The notes beneath the pieces were generated by a model, which was not told where the DNA came from, made no database searches, and saw only the letters and a program-made list of their open reading frames with translations. Position numbers and translations under genes: made by a program. This document shows positions 17,248 to 26,945 of a stretch of DNA of 64,000 bases, piece after piece. Numbering within the stretch: the stretch's first letter is position 1; every line of letters starts with the position of its first letter. Source of the DNA: Flavobacteriaceae bacterium (GTDB lineage Bacteria > Bacteroidota > Bacteroidia > Flavobacteriales > Weeksellaceae); NCBI GenBank assembly GCA_030538275.1, contig JAUNUH010000003.1, forward strand, positions 1 through 64,000, in the 5' to 3' direction.

Positions 17248-18273
17248 TTAACGCATTAGAAAATTGAACTTATCTAGATTTTTCAAAGCAATACCTGTAC
17301 CTCTTACAACGGCTCTCAAAGGGTCATCTGCTAGAAAAACGGGCAATCCGGTTTTTTTGGAAACACGTTGGTCCAGGCCTCGCAGCATAGATCCACCGCC
17401 TGCCATATAAACGCCTGTATTATAAATATCTGCAGCCAATTCGGGAGGCGTCTGAGAAAGGGTTTCCATTACGGCATCTTCTATTCTGGAAATGGATTTA
17501 TCCAAAGCTCTTGCTACCTCTTTGAAATTGACAATAATTTCTTTGGGTTTTCCTGTAATCAAATCACGTCCCTGTACAGCCAAATCATCTGGCGGATGAT
17601 CCAAATCTTCTACAGCCGAGCCGATTTCAATTTTTATACGCTCTGCAGTGCGTTCGCCAATGTACAAGTTGTGATGGGTGCGCAGATGATAAGCGATGTC
17701 ATTGGTGAATACATCTCCAGCAATTTTTACAGATTTATCACAAACGATACCACCTAGGGCTATGATGGCGATTTCTGTAGTTCCTCCGCCTATATCGATA
17801 ATCATATTTCCCTTGGGTTGTTGAATATCGATTCCTACACCAATAGCTGCTGCCATAGGCTCATAAATTAATCGAATATCTTTGGCGTTGATATGTGCTG
17901 CAGAATCTTTAACGGCACGTTTTTCAACTTCGGTAATCCCAGATGGAATACAAATCACCATTCTAAGTGCAGGTGCAAACATTCCGCCTTTCAAGCCTGG
18001 TATCAAAGAAATAAATTCTCTAATCATCTTTTCAGAGGCTTCAAAATCTGCGATTACGCCATCTTTCAGGGGTTGAACGGTTTTGATATCGTCATGCGTC
18101 TTTCCCTGCATGCTTTTGGCTTCATGGCCCACGGCAATCAATTTGCCCGTTTGTCGATGAATTGCTACGATAGAAGGCTGGTCACAAACCACCTTGTTGT
18201 TGTATATTATCAATGTGTTGGCGGTACCAAGATCAATCGCTATATCCTTGGTAAAAAAATTAAATAATCCCAT
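17248..18273 (-). CDS. mreB: Rod shape-determining protein MreB
   Basis: Actin-like ATPase forming membrane-bound filaments that guide elongation. The 341 residues include phosphate-1 motif DLGTANTLIY near residue 15, phosphate-2 motif IDIGGGTTEIA near residue 160 and the adenosine motif TGVYMAGGGSML near residue 290. It is the first gene of a five-gene operon (mreB, mreC, mreD, mrdA, rodA). A good promoter lies upstream at 18311-18341. Confidence 0.97.
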   Translation of the reverse strand: MGLFNFFTKDIAIDLGTANTLIIYNNKVVCDQPSIVAIHRQTGKLIAVGHEAKSMQGKTHDDIKTVQPLKDGVIADFEASEKMIREFISLIPGLKGGMFAPALRMVICIPSGITEVEKRAVKDSAAHINAKDIRLIYEPMAAAIGVGIDIQQPKGNMIIDIGGGTTEIAIIALGGIVCDKSVKIAGDVFTNDIAYHLRTHHNLYIGERTAERIKIEIGSAVEDLDHPPDDLAVQGRDLITGKPKEIIVNFKEVARALDKSISRIEDAVMETLSQTPPELAADIYNTGVYMAGGGSMLRGLDQRVSKKTGLPVFLADDPLRAVVRGTGIALKNLDKFNFLMR

Positions 18274-18310
18274 TAAATCTTTCTTCCGATTTTCATATTA
18301 TAAGAATGGA

Positions 18311-18341
18311 CAAAAATACTATTTATGCAACGTTTTGCCAA
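18311..18341 (-). promoter_or_regulatory. Promoter of the mreB operon
   Basis: On the minus strand a TTG (18339-18341) is followed after 20 bases by TATTTTTG (18311-18318), which fits the Bacteroidota -33/-7 pattern. The implied start near 18304 gives a leader of about 30 bases before mreB. Confidence 0.55.
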
Positions 18342-18478
18342 TCAAAAAAGTGTACTTTTAACATGATTTATCAAGAAAATAACAAAAGTTATCAACCTTT
18401 ATCGATTTTTGGAGGGCTTACAGGCTAGCATAGGAATTTTATTTAAATCAAATTAAACTTGATTATAGTAAAATATTG

Positions 18479-18486
18479 TAATTTCG
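18479..18486 (+). promoter_or_regulatory. -7 box of the cupin gene
   Basis: TAATTTCG is one mismatch from TAnnTTTG, with a TTG 17 bases upstream (18459-18461). It implies a transcript start near 18493 and supports the ATG at 18507. Confidence 0.4.
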
Positions 18487-18506
18487 TGCTTATAAAATTA
18501 TTGGAT

Positions 18507-19370
18507 ATGGGTTTCGAATTTACAGAAATTCAAAGGCTTAAAAGTATTGATAAGCAGACTTTTATTTCAAAATATTATAAGCCACAAATTCCAGTGGTGA
18601 TTGAGAAGTTTACAGCCGATTGGCCGGCTTATGAAAAATGGAATTTTGAATATATCAATTCTATTGCAGGCGATAAGGTGGTGCCATTATATGATAATAC
18701 ACCCGTAAAAGCCGATGACGGATTTAATGAGCCAAAAGTGCAAATGAAATTGTCTGAATATATCCATTTATTAAATTCAGAACCTACAGACCTTCGTATT
18801 TTTCTTTATAATTTATTAAAAGAGGTTCCCGAGCTTCAGCAGGATTATTATATTCCAGATTTGGGTTTGAAAATTATGAAGGGTCTGCCGATGCTGTTTT
18901 TTGGCGGAACAAATTCAAATGTATTTATGCATTATGATATCGATTTGGCCAATATTTTTCATTTTCATTTTCAGGGCAAAAAAGAATGTATTCTCGTAAA
19001 TCCGAATCAAACCAAATGGATGTACAAAATTCCGAATTCGGTGATTTGTCGTGAAGATATAGATTTCGACCAGCCAGATTTCGATAAATTTCCTGCATTG
19101 AAAAAGCTGCAACCAATGCGTGCCTTTCTGCATCACGGGGATATGCTGTACATGCCAGAGGGGTATTGGCATTATATGAAATATAAATCGCCAGGGTTTT
19201 CTATGAGTTTGCGTTCCATCGCTAAGAATCCTCGACATTTGGCGCAAGCAGTCTATAATGTATTCTTTATGAGGCATTATGATGAATGGATGCGTAAACA
19301 AAAAGGACAAAAATGGATTGATTTTAAAAATAAAAGAGCCGTGGAAAAAACCCATCAATTTTTGAGTTGA
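18507..19370 (+). CDS. JmjC/cupin-like (cupin_8) oxygenase
   Basis: Probable Fe(II)/2-oxoglutarate-dependent oxygenase of the JmjC-like cupin_8 group, 287 residues. The iron triad is suggested by HYDID (the HxD pair) around residue 140 and by the late His in PEGYWHYMKY around residue 215. The neighbouring FHFHFQGKKECILVNP strand is typical of the fold. Members hydroxylate proteins such as ribosomal proteins, or small molecules; the target here is unknown. The start at 18507 is preferred over an in-frame start 48 bases upstream, which lies ahead of the likely transcript start. Confidence 0.75.
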   Translation: MGFEFTEIQRLKSIDKQTFISKYYKPQIPVVIEKFTADWPAYEKWNFEYINSIAGDKVVPLYDNTPVKADDGFNEPKVQMKLSEYIHLLNSEPTDLRIFLYNLLKEVPELQQDYYIPDLGLKIMKGLPMLFFGGTNSNVFMHYDIDLANIFHFHFQGKKECILVNPNQTKWMYKIPNSVICREDIDFDQPDFDKFPALKKLQPMRAFLHHGDMLYMPEGYWHYMKYKSPGFSMSLRSIAKNPRHLAQAVYNVFFMRHYDEWMRKQKGQKWIDFKNKRAVEKTHQFLS

Positions 19371-19483
19371 AAAAAATAGATACCATTTTATTTAAAATAA
19401 CCTAATTTCTACTAAATTCCGAATTCTATGTTTTCGCATTGAATTGAAAAGGAGCTCAAATTCGTTCACGTTCCAGAAATACG

Positions 19484-19491
19484 TAACTTTG
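19484..19491 (+). promoter_or_regulatory. -7 box of mnmA
   Basis: TAACTTTG, an exact TAnnTTTG, lies 17 bases before the TTG start of mnmA. The leader is about 10 bases. Confidence 0.55.
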
Positions 19492-19507
19492 CACACAATT
19501 TCATATT

Positions 19508-20701
19508 TTGAACAAAAAAAGAGTAGTAATAGGGCTTTCGGGCGGGGTGGACAGCAGTGTCGCTGCATATTTACTTCAACAACAAGGTTTTGAGGTTATT
19601 GCGTTGTTTATGCGCAATTGGAATGATGCAACGGTCATTCTCGATGACGAATGTCCGTGGATAGAAGATAGTGCAGACGCGCTTTTGGTTGCCGAGAAAT
19701 TGGGAATTCCTTTTCAGGTAATAGATTTGAGCGAAGTTTACAAGGAGCGAATTGTAGATTATATGTTTGCAGAATATGAGGCGGGTCGTACGCCCAATCC
19801 CGATGTGTTGTGTAACCGCGAAATTAAATTTGATATTTTTTTGAAAACAGCCTTGGAGCTGGGTGCAGATTTCGTAGCTACGGGTCACTATTGCCGCAAA
19901 GAAAGTTTTGAAAAAGATGGAAAAACCCTACATCGCTTATTGGCAGGAGTCGATAAAAACAAGGATCAATCCTACTTTTTGTGTCAATTGAATCAAGAGC
20001 AATTGTCCAGAGCGCTTTTCCCTATTGGACATCTTCAGAAGCACGAAGTACGTGCCATTGCAAAAGAACAGAATTTAATTACTGCAGAAAAAAAAGATTC
20101 TCAAGGTTTATGTTTTATTGGAAAAGTAAGCCTTCCAGATTTTTTGCAACAACAACTTCAACCCAAAACTGGAAGAATCATAGAAATTCAACCTGATTTT
20201 AAAGTCTATTCTCAAGTTCCGACTTCGTTTTCTCATGTAGAAGAGGAATTGCAATTCTTGTCTCATACCATTGATTATGAGCCAGAAAATGGCATAGTCG
20301 TTGGTGAGCACAATGGCGCCCATTTCTTTACTATTGGTCAACGCAAGGGAATTGGAGTAGGCGGAAAAACTGAGCCACTCTTTGTTTTGAATACTGATGT
20401 TCAAGAAAATATTTTGTATGTAGGACAAGGAAGTGATCATCCTGGCTTGTACAAAAAAGCGCTTTTTGTCTCCCAACAAGATGTGCATTGGGTGCGCGAA
20501 GATTTGCGTTTGGAAATTGGTGCAAAGATGTCTGTACAAGCGCGTATCAGATATCGTCAGCCTTTACGACATGCCGAGTTGCATCAATTCCCAACAGGTC
20601 TGTATGTAGTTTTTCAAGAGTCCATGAGCGCGATTACACCAGGGCAATTTGTAGCTTGGTATGATGGAGATGAATTAATAGGAAGTGGAGTGATTTCCTG
20701 A
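19508..20701 (+). CDS. mnmA: tRNA-specific 2-thiouridylase MnmA
   Basis: Thiolates U34 of tRNA-Lys, -Glu and -Gln using activated sulfur and ATP. The PP-loop SGGVDSS is at the N-terminus. The first catalytic Cys is in [12 protein letters not shown], and the second in [10 protein letters not shown] near residue 200. A C-terminal beta-barrel completes the 397 residues. No ATG fits. The TTG at 19508 is the only start that keeps the PP-loop at the usual distance from the N-terminus, and the promoter box lies just upstream. Confidence 0.95.
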   Translation: MNKKRVVIGLSGGVDSSVAAYLLQQQGFEVIALFMRNWNDATVILDDECPWIEDSADALLVAEKLGIPFQVIDLSEVYKERIVDYMFAEYEAGRTPNPDVLCNREIKFDIFLKTALELGADFVATGHYCRKESFEKDGKTLHRLLAGVDKNKDQSYFLCQLNQEQLSRALFPIGHLQKHEVRAIAKEQNLITAEKKDSQGLCFIGKVSLPDFLQQQLQPKTGRIIEIQPDFKVYSQVPTSFSHVEEELQFLSHTIDYEPENGIVVGEHNGAHFFTIGQRKGIGVGGKTEPLFVLNTDVQENILYVGQGSDHPGLYKKALFVSQQDVHWVREDLRLEIGAKMSVQARIRYRQPLRHAELHQFPTGLYVVFQESMSAITPGQFVAWYDGDELIGSGVIS

Positions 20702-20746
20702 TTTCGGAATAATCTTTGAATTCTGTTTATCTAAAATTAAAACGTA

Positions 20747-20938
20747 ATGATAAATTCAAATCAAAATCCTGAAGATTCTAATGTGAATCCAGAAGAAAGA
20801 AGAGAAAATTTGCAGAAAAATAAAGAAAATCAACGCATAGAAGAAAATGCATTGAACAAAAGTGCTACACAAGGTGAAAAAATCAATCATCAGCAACAAC
20901 AAAAACAAGAAAAACACCAACCCAGAGACAAGGCATAA
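20747..20938 (+). CDS. Small Gln/Asn/Glu-rich hypothetical protein
   Basis: A 63-residue, highly charged, low-complexity protein with no hydrophobic segment and no known motif, probably disordered. It starts 45 bases after mnmA and ends 6 bases before the next gene, so it likely belongs to that operon. Low complexity makes homology hard to judge, so a chance frame cannot be excluded. Confidence 0.5.
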   Translation: MINSNQNPEDSNVNPEERRENLQKNKENQRIEENALNKSATQGEKINHQQQQKQEKHQPRDKA

Positions 20939-20944
20939 ATAATT

Positions 20945-21256
20945 ATGGATGAAACACTTGATCAAAAATTGGAGCGACTTCAGCAAATTCAGGATTTGTT
21001 TGATGAGGTAAAACCCGAAGTTGAAGGACTTATGAATATTTTTGTACAGTACAGTACAGTAAGTAATAAAGTTAAACAATTGCAGGAATTTTATCAGCAG
21101 GATTGGATGGATTTTTATGATAATCTACCGGTTGCAGAGCAAGATAAATTCGAAATTATGGGTCAAGATGCACTTTGGAATCTCATAACAGATCACCACC
21201 GAATCGCACACCGTTTTATGCGGCATATCGTAAATCAAATCACCCAAGAAGAATAG
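20945..21256 (+). CDS. DUF4298-like protein
   Basis: Cytoplasmic helical protein of 103 residues. It resembles DUF4298: an N-terminal coiled-coil-like helix, then a QEFYQQDWMDFYDNL segment, then a C-terminal helix with DALWNLITDHH. The function of the family is not known. It is co-directional with mnmA and the small protein before it. Confidence 0.65.
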   Translation: MDETLDQKLERLQQIQDLFDEVKPEVEGLMNIFVQYSTVSNKVKQLQEFYQQDWMDFYDNLPVAEQDKFEIMGQDALWNLITDHHRIAHRFMRHIVNQITQEE

Positions 21257-21331
21257 TTTGTTTTTGGGGTAATTCATGTTATTTAGCTAGAAATTAATTT
21301 TAATTCTCAATGATTTTTAGAGAAAGAATAG

Positions 21332-21339
21332 TACATTTG
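21332..21339 (+). promoter_or_regulatory. -7 box of hutG
   Basis: TACATTTG matches TAnnTTTG and lies 13 bases before the ATG at 21353. The leader would be about 7 bases. Confidence 0.5.
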
Positions 21340-21352
21340 ATTTAAAATTTGA

Positions 21353-22303
21353 ATGGGTATGATTCAACCTTTTAATAAAGATGTGTGGCAAGGCAGAACG
21401 GATGTAGAGGACGGTGTGCTGGGGCAGCGATGGCATCAATTGATTCAGGAATTTCCACGTGAACATCAAGCTTATCTGGAAAAAGCAGTCGTTTTTTTGG
21501 GATTTGCCTCAGACGAAGGCGTTCGCAGAAACAAGGGTAGAGTAGGCGCGGCTAGTTCTCCTGACCTCATTCGAAAAATGTTATCTGTTTTGCCCAAAAT
21601 GCCGTCAGAGGTGAGCGCATTGTATGATTATGGAAATATCATTTGCGTGGGAACACAGCTAGAAGAAGCGCGTAGTGAACAAATTTCTGTTGTTAAAAAT
21701 TTATTAGCCAAAAAAACCTATCCTTTGGTTTTGGGAGGCGGGCACGAGGTGGCTTTAGGTAATTTTATCGCCTTGAACGATCGTTTCAAAAATATTGGAA
21801 TTATCAACATCGATGCACATCTTGATATGAGAATTCCGCATCCCGATACCAATTCGGGTACGGGTTTTTATGAAATGTATCGTTGGTGTGAACAAAATTC
21901 GCGTAAATTCAATTACCTAGCATTGGGGGTGCAGAAAATATCGAATACTCGAGCTATTTTCGAGCGGGCAGAAACCGCTGGAGCTCATTGGGTAACCGCA
22001 GACGAAATTCATGCTGGAAGTAAATCAGGATTTGATAAACTCGAAGCTTTTGTTGCTACACATGACGTAATTTATCTTTCGTTGGATATGGACGTATTCG
22101 ATGCTGCTTTTGCACCTGGCGTTAGCGCACCGGCAACGAATGGATTAACGGCTTTTCAGGTAAAAAATCTGATTCACCGTATTTTCAAATACAGAAAAGT
22201 ACGCTTGATGGATGTAGCAGAATTTAATCCCAATTATGATATCGATTCTCGAACAGCACGTCTTGCTGCTCACATGATTTCTGAAATGGTGCATTCCTTG
22301 TAA
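21353..22303 (+). CDS. hutG: Formimidoylglutamase (arginase/ureohydrolase family)
   Basis: Ureohydrolase-fold enzyme of 316 residues, likely hydrolysing N-formimidoyl-L-glutamate to glutamate and formamide in histidine degradation. The binuclear Mn ligands are visible: His in GGGHEVALG, Asp/His/Asp in NIDAHLDMR, and two Asp in SLDMDVFD. The substrate-binding segment APGVSAPATNG follows. Sequence alone does not separate HutG from agmatinase or arginase. The HutG call is helped by hutU in the same window (60859), though 40 kb away. An in-frame ATG at 21359 is an alternative start. Confidence 0.8.
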   Translation: MGMIQPFNKDVWQGRTDVEDGVLGQRWHQLIQEFPREHQAYLEKAVVFLGFASDEGVRRNKGRVGAASSPDLIRKMLSVLPKMPSEVSALYDYGNIICVGTQLEEARSEQISVVKNLLAKKTYPLVLGGGHEVALGNFIALNDRFKNIGIINIDAHLDMRIPHPDTNSGTGFYEMYRWCEQNSRKFNYLALGVQKISNTRAIFERAETAGAHWVTADEIHAGSKSGFDKLEAFVATHDVIYLSLDMDVFDAAFAPGVSAPATNGLTAFQVKNLIHRIFKYRKVRLMDVAEFNPNYDIDSRTARLAAHMISEMVHSL

Positions 22304-22454
22304 ATTTTTCTGGTGCAAATTCAAAACTTCATCGATTTGCATAGACCTATTTGATAAAATTGCCTTCAAAAATTTAATTTAATCCAAATTAGATAAAAAT
22401 TTATTGAAAATTAGGTATTTTATAAAATACAGAATTTCAATGATTTAAACTCGT

Positions 22455-22496
22455 GTAAACGCTTATAACTAACTATAAACGCAAGTAAACGTTTAT
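22455..22496. promoter_or_regulatory. Phased TAAACG repeats upstream of ssb
   Basis: The hexamer TAAACG occurs at 22456, 22476 and 22486, so the spacings are 20 and 10 bases, a whole number of helical turns. The last copy runs into an inverted copy (CGTTTA) to form a palindrome. All lie 100-145 bases before ssb. This looks like a cooperative protein-binding site. The rest of the 300-base gap before ssb shows only a weak -7 box (CATCTTTG, 22524-22531). Confidence 0.45.
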
Positions 22497-22599
22497 CGTT
22501 CGACTAAGCCTTGGAGCTTGATTCATCTTTGCAACAGAAAGTTTTACTCAGAGCTTTCAAATCATTTAACTAATTGTTTAACATTAAAAATTTATTATC

Positions 22600-23013
22600 A
22601 TGAGTATCAGAAACAAAGTACAGTTAGTAGGTCACCTAGGCAAAAACCCAGAAATTAAAACATTTGGTGACTCGGGAAAGTTGGCAAGATTCAGTCTGGC
22701 AACCAATGAAAGTTACAAATCCAAAACAGGTGAGTGGGTGGAAGCCACCACATGGCACGATCTTGTTGCTTGGGGATTTGTTGCCGATCGAACCGAACGC
22801 CAATTACAAAAAGGCTCTTATGTGTTGATTGAAGGTAGGCTCGTTCAATCAGATTACACCGACAAGGACGGGAATAAGAGATATAAAACTGAAGTTGAAG
22901 TCTTGCGATTCATGTCATTGGACAAAAAGGCCAATAACGATGAAACTGTGAATGAAGGCACGCCAAGAGATTATATCAAAGCATCCGTAGAAGACGAAGA
23001 TTTGCCTTTTTAA
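22600..23013 (+). CDS. ssb: Single-stranded DNA-binding protein
   Basis: OB-fold protein of 137 residues that binds single-stranded DNA as a tetramer in replication, recombination and repair. The N-terminal half has the family pattern (NKVQLVGHLGKNPEI, then TWHDLVAWG). The C-terminus ends in the acidic tip EDEDLPF that recruits partner enzymes. The linker is short, as in many Bacteroidota SSBs. A terminator follows directly. Confidence 0.95.
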   Translation: MSIRNKVQLVGHLGKNPEIKTFGDSGKLARFSLATNESYKSKTGEWVEATTWHDLVAWGFVADRTERQLQKGSYVLIEGRLVQSDYTDKDGNKRYKTEVEVLRFMSLDKKANNDETVNEGTPRDYIKASVEDEDLPF

Positions 23014-23035
23014 TGCCGCAAAAAATTGAACATTT

Positions 23036-23069
23036 CAGTAGCCTGCACATGCGGGCTACTTTTTTTTTG
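23036..23069 (+). terminator. Terminator after ssb
   Basis: The 7-bp stem agtagcc/ggctact has a 10-base loop and is followed by nine T. Confidence 0.85.
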
Positions 23070-23158
23070 GATAATTTCTTGCATTTAATGTAAATTATTT
23101 CAATTATTATTCAACTTAAGTTGAAGAACTGAAATTAATTTAATGGTAAAAAATTCCA

Positions 23159-24406
23159 TTAAAAAGCCTTTTTACAAACAAAGCGTAAAATAAATCCGAT
23201 TACCCATAACATTAATCCTGTAACAATTACCTTTAAGGGTAAGGAAAGAGACATGGCGATACAACCCATCAAACCGGCAATTGCAATAAATTTTCCAAAC
23301 CTTTGTTGATGAGCGGGTTGCTGTAGTGCTGCCAGATTGGTAATACTATAATATAATAGAATCGAAAACGAAGCAGACCTAACAATAAATTCAAAATTGC
23401 CAAAAACACTCAGTACTAAAATCACGGCACCTGTAATCAAAATACCCGTTTGTGGAACCTTGTATCGTGGATGAATTTTTTCTAAAAATCCAGGAAGATC
23501 CTTTCTTCTGCTCATCGCAAACATCATACGGCTAATTCCCAAAATTTGACTCAACAAAACGCCAAGCATTGCTGTGGCTGCACCTATGGTGATGATGATG
23601 CTCAAACCAGGCATTGATGCATGCTGCGCAGCTGCCTGCAAAGGGGATTTAACGCTTGCCATGGCTTCGCTGCCAATCAATCCTACAGCTGTAATCGCTA
23701 TCAATATATACAAAACAATAGCAGAAATAATAGTGATAATTACGGCCTGCGGAATCGTTTTTTCTGGCGATTTAACTTCTTCTGCAAGTGTCGCAATTCG
23801 AGCATATCCCGTAAAAGCAAAAAACATAAGGGCAGCCGCCTCGGCAATTCCTTTTATTCCAAATGGGGCAAAAGGTGTAAAATTATGGGTTCTGATTTCT
23901 GGAATTCCCGCAACAATAAAATAAATTAAAGCAAGTAAAGTGAGGCTGACAATTATAAGGTTCAGTCTTCCAGCTTTTTGAATGCCCGCCAGATTGGCTA
24001 CTATCAACAAAATTACAGCGGTTACAGAATACATGATGGGTGAAAATAATGGGACAAGTTGATGGAAATAACTGCCAAATCCTATGGCGACCACGCCCGC
24101 AGCAGAAAGTTTTGAAATCAAAAACATCCAGCCTGCAGAAAATCCAAGCACAGGATTCAACAATTGATAACCATATTCGTAGGTTCCGCCCGATTGTGGA
24201 TAAACGGCTGCAAGTTGTGCAGAACTCAATGCGTTGAAAGAGGCAATAACGCCCGCTATCAACAATCCTACTATAAACGAGGGACCCGAAACGCCGGCAG
24301 CAACGCCTGTAACAACAAAAATGCCTGCTCCAATGATCGCACCCAAGCCAATACCTACAGCATCTTTTAAGCCCAATACCCTTTCAAGTTCTACCGATTT
24401 CTCCAT
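23159..24406 (-). CDS. APC-family amino acid permease
   Basis: Inner-membrane amino acid-polyamine-organocation transporter of 415 residues with about 12 membrane segments. The family signature GIGLGAIIGAGIFVVTG in helix 1 holds the unwound substrate-binding region. The next conserved element is SGGTYEYGYQLL, followed by EEVKSPEKTIPQAV after helix 6. It is shorter than many APC proteins (450-500) but has both ends. The substrate is not predictable from sequence. It converges on ssb and has no operon partner. Confidence 0.9.
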   Translation of the reverse strand: MEKSVELERVLGLKDAVGIGLGAIIGAGIFVVTGVAAGVSGPSFIVGLLIAGVIASFNALSSAQLAAVYPQSGGTYEYGYQLLNPVLGFSAGWMFLISKLSAAGVVAIGFGSYFHQLVPLFSPIMYSVTAVILLIVANLAGIQKAGRLNLIIVSLTLLALIYFIVAGIPEIRTHNFTPFAPFGIKGIAEAAALMFFAFTGYARIATLAEEVKSPEKTIPQAVIITIISAIVLYILIAITAVGLIGSEAMASVKSPLQAAAQHASMPGLSIIITIGAATAMLGVLLSQILGISRMMFAMSRRKDLPGFLEKIHPRYKVPQTGILITGAVILVLSVFGNFEFIVRSASFSILLYYSITNLAALQQPAHQQRFGKFIAIAGLMGCIAMSLSLPLKVIVTGLMLWVIGFILRFVCKKAF

Positions 24407-25179
24407 TTTGCATCAAGTTATTTTATGGCCATCTTTTAAAATCTGTAATACAACTGCAGTAATAAATTTCAACTTTTATTCAAACCTTTATTACGCAGAG
24501 AAATGTAGTGAAAATTTGGACCGTACTAAAATTTTTGTAACCAATTTCAAATTAAATATCCATTTATTTCCAAACATTTTGACCAGGCATCTGCCCACAA
24601 GAATATCGCTGTTCTCCCTCAAGCGGTACACCTCAAAGAGGTATCTCAGACTCAAGATATTTTTAAATACTTGCAAAAATCAATTCATTTTTAAGGAACA
24701 AAACGCATCAAAATCAGAATGTTTGAATGGTTTTATATTACTGAATATCAGATATTTAAAATTGCGTTAGTCCTGTAAAGAAAGCCATATTTTGCCATAT
24801 AAAATGAACTATCTATATTTACTTAATTAATTATGCTTGCAATAATATGATGAGATTTGTTTTTGGGAAAAAATCCACATAAAACCGATTTGTAGAATGA
24901 AAAATTCAAGTTGAGCAAAAAAAAATATGCAAATTGTTGACTTAAAGCCGAAAAAAAATTCCACATGTTTATCGTTCAATGAAGTATGGATTTTATCAAT
25001 TTTAAAATGGAAAAAACTTAGCTTTGGGTATTGAAATATCATGAAAAATACATGCAAAACAATGCTGAAATTCGGATCAATTTTTATAATAAATGACTTT
25101 AAATCCATTGCAGGGCGACCTGTTCTTTACAATTGAATTCCAATCAAATGGCGTTGAATTTAAAAAATGAAAATGCGAT
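24407..25179. other. Long intergenic region, nothing recognised
   Basis: About 770 AT-rich bases lie between the diverging permease and acetyltransferase genes. Open frames exist on both strands, but they are AT-rich, low in complexity and show no signal peptide, motif or start context. One weak hairpin (acctc/gaggt at about 24629-24641) is the only structure seen. It may contain promoters for both genes, or decayed sequence. Confidence 0.5.
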
Positions 25180-25746
25180 ATGACCGAAAAAGAAAAATGT
25201 GAACAAGGCTTGCTTTACAACGCCAACCATGACCCCGAACTCATAAAAGAAAGGGAATTATGCAAAAATTTGTGTCAAGAATTTAATAACACACAATATT
25301 CCAGTTTGGAAAAAAGAAACGAGCTGTTGCGAAAAATTTTAGGCAGCTCAAAATCAAACTTCCTAATTGAGCAGCCCTTTTGGTGCGATTACGGTTATAA
25401 TATTGAAATAGGTGAAAATTTTTATTCGAACCACAATCTGGTCATTCTCGATGGAGCAAAAGTACGGTTTGGAGACAATGTTTTCATCGGTCCCAATTGT
25501 GGGTTCTACACTGCAGGACATCCAGAAAATGTTGATTTACGAAACGAGGGATTAGAATATGTACGCCCTATTTCTGTAGGAAACAATGTTTGGATAGGTG
25601 GAAATGTGGTAGTTTTGCCTGGGGTAAGCATTGGCGACAATACCATTATAGGAGCAGGAAGTGTGGTTACCAAAGATATTCCAGATAATGTTGTTGCAGT
25701 AGGAAGTCCCTGCAAAGTCATTCGTTCGGTTAATAATGATCGATGA
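25180..25746 (+). CDS. Sugar O-acetyltransferase (Maa/LacA-like)
   Basis: Left-handed beta-helix acyltransferase of 188 residues that transfers acetyl from acetyl-CoA to a sugar such as maltose or galactose. The N-terminal maltose-acetyltransferase helix region is followed by hexapeptide repeats (FGDNVFIGPN, VGNNVWIGGNVVVLPG, IGDNTIIGAGSVV). The catalytic His is in YTAGHPENVD. The stop overlaps the ATG of the next gene by 4 bases (ATGA), so both form one operon. Confidence 0.9.
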   Translation: MTEKEKCEQGLLYNANHDPELIKERELCKNLCQEFNNTQYSSLEKRNELLRKILGSSKSNFLIEQPFWCDYGYNIEIGENFYSNHNLVILDGAKVRFGDNVFIGPNCGFYTAGHPENVDLRNEGLEYVRPISVGNNVWIGGNVVVLPGVSIGDNTIIGAGSVVTKDIPDNVVAVGSPCKVIRSVNNDR

Positions 25747-26666
25747 GCGCAACTAATTTAAGCCCAAAACACTTGCTTTTAGCATTAGTAATTGTTGTGA
25801 TTTGGGGTACAAATTTTATCGCAATTTATATAGGGTTAAAAGAGCTTCCACCATTTCTGTTTAGTGCGATACGATTTGGTTTGTCGGCTTTGCCTTTTGT
25901 TTTTTTTATACCTAGACCCAAAACACCTTGGAAGTTACTTTTAGGTTTTGGAATTTTTAATTTTGTTTTACAATTTGGCTTTCTATTTACAGGAATGAAC
26001 TTGGGATTATCTCCCGGATTGGCCTCTTTGGTTGTACAAGTTCAGGTGTTTTTTTCGATGGGATTGGCATTTTTATTATTCCGTGAAAAACCTGGCATCA
26101 TCAAAATTATTGGATCCGTGATTTCATTTATCGGCATAGGAATTGTCGCTTTAAATGTCAACGGTAGTGCCACGTTGATTGGTTTTATATTTGCGATAAT
26201 GGCGGCACTTTCGTGGGCTTTTGGAAATATATTTACCAAAAAAATAAACGCAATATCTCCTTTTGCATTGGTAGTTTGGGGCAATCTGATTTCTTTGCCT
26301 TTTATGTTGGCCATTTCCTTTTTTATAGAAGGATCTGGCGAAATTTCCAATGCGGTTCAAAATATTTCATGGAGCACCATAGGCGCAGTTGCATTTGTGG
26401 TGTATTTATCCACGCATTTGGGTTATGGACTCTGGGGTTATTTGCTCAAAACTTATCCCACATCTGCCGTTGTTCCCTATACCTTACTTATTCCTGTTGT
26501 AGGTTTTATAAGTTCTGCAGTGTTTTTGGGAGAAAATTTGGATTCTTGGAAACTTTGGGCATCCCTTTTTATTTTGTCGGGATTGGTTTTCTCGTTATTT
26601 GAAAAGAAAATTAATAAATGGAATGAAAATTTGAAAGCGCAATTTAAAGTCAAAAATAAATATTGA
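25743..26666 (+). CDS. EamA-family (DMT superfamily) metabolite exporter
   Basis: Ten-helix inner-membrane exporter of 307 residues with two EamA repeats (about 10-140 and 150-290). VIWGTNFIAIYIGL at the start of repeat 1 and LSWAFGNIFTKK at the start of repeat 2 show the internal duplication. It resembles the EamA/YdeD type that exports cysteine and related amino-acid metabolites. It is translationally coupled to the acetyltransferase through an ATGA overlap, which suggests export of an acetylated product or a shared detoxification role (inference only). Confidence 0.85.
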   Translation: MSATNLSPKHLLLALVIVVIWGTNFIAIYIGLKELPPFLFSAIRFGLSALPFVFFIPRPKTPWKLLLGFGIFNFVLQFGFLFTGMNLGLSPGLASLVVQVQVFFSMGLAFLLFREKPGIIKIIGSVISFIGIGIVALNVNGSATLIGFIFAIMAALSWAFGNIFTKKINAISPFALVVWGNLISLPFMLAISFFIEGSGEISNAVQNISWSTIGAVAFVVYLSTHLGYGLWGYLLKTYPTSAVVPYTLLIPVVGFISSAVFLGENLDSWKLWASLFILSGLVFSLFEKKINKWNENLKAQFKVKNKY

Positions 26667-26945
26667 AATGCAAAATTTCGTTAACTGTTTATCTATAGAA
26701 ATGTAATATAATTCGTAATCTAGAAAGAGTATAACAAAACAAAACGTTTGAATCAATTTGCTTAAATACAAAAGTAAGTCTAAAAATGGGAAAATAATTC
26801 ATAATCGATAACATTCATGGGTAATTACAATGATTACCAATAGACAAACCTAATATTTCCAAACAATTAATTACTGAGAATCAAATAATTAACAGTTGTT
26901 GTCGTACTCCATGCTCCGATTCCATCAGAGCCCTTTGTTGCAAAC

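Noticed and set aside
24234-24770. A 178-codon plus-strand frame across the permease start and the gap after it
   Set aside because: The first half is antisense to the permease and the rest is AT-rich with no motif or start context.
24827-25108. A 93-codon minus-strand frame rich in Phe and Ile
   Set aside because: Low-complexity AT-rich sequence with no signal, motif or plausible start. It is better regarded as non-coding.
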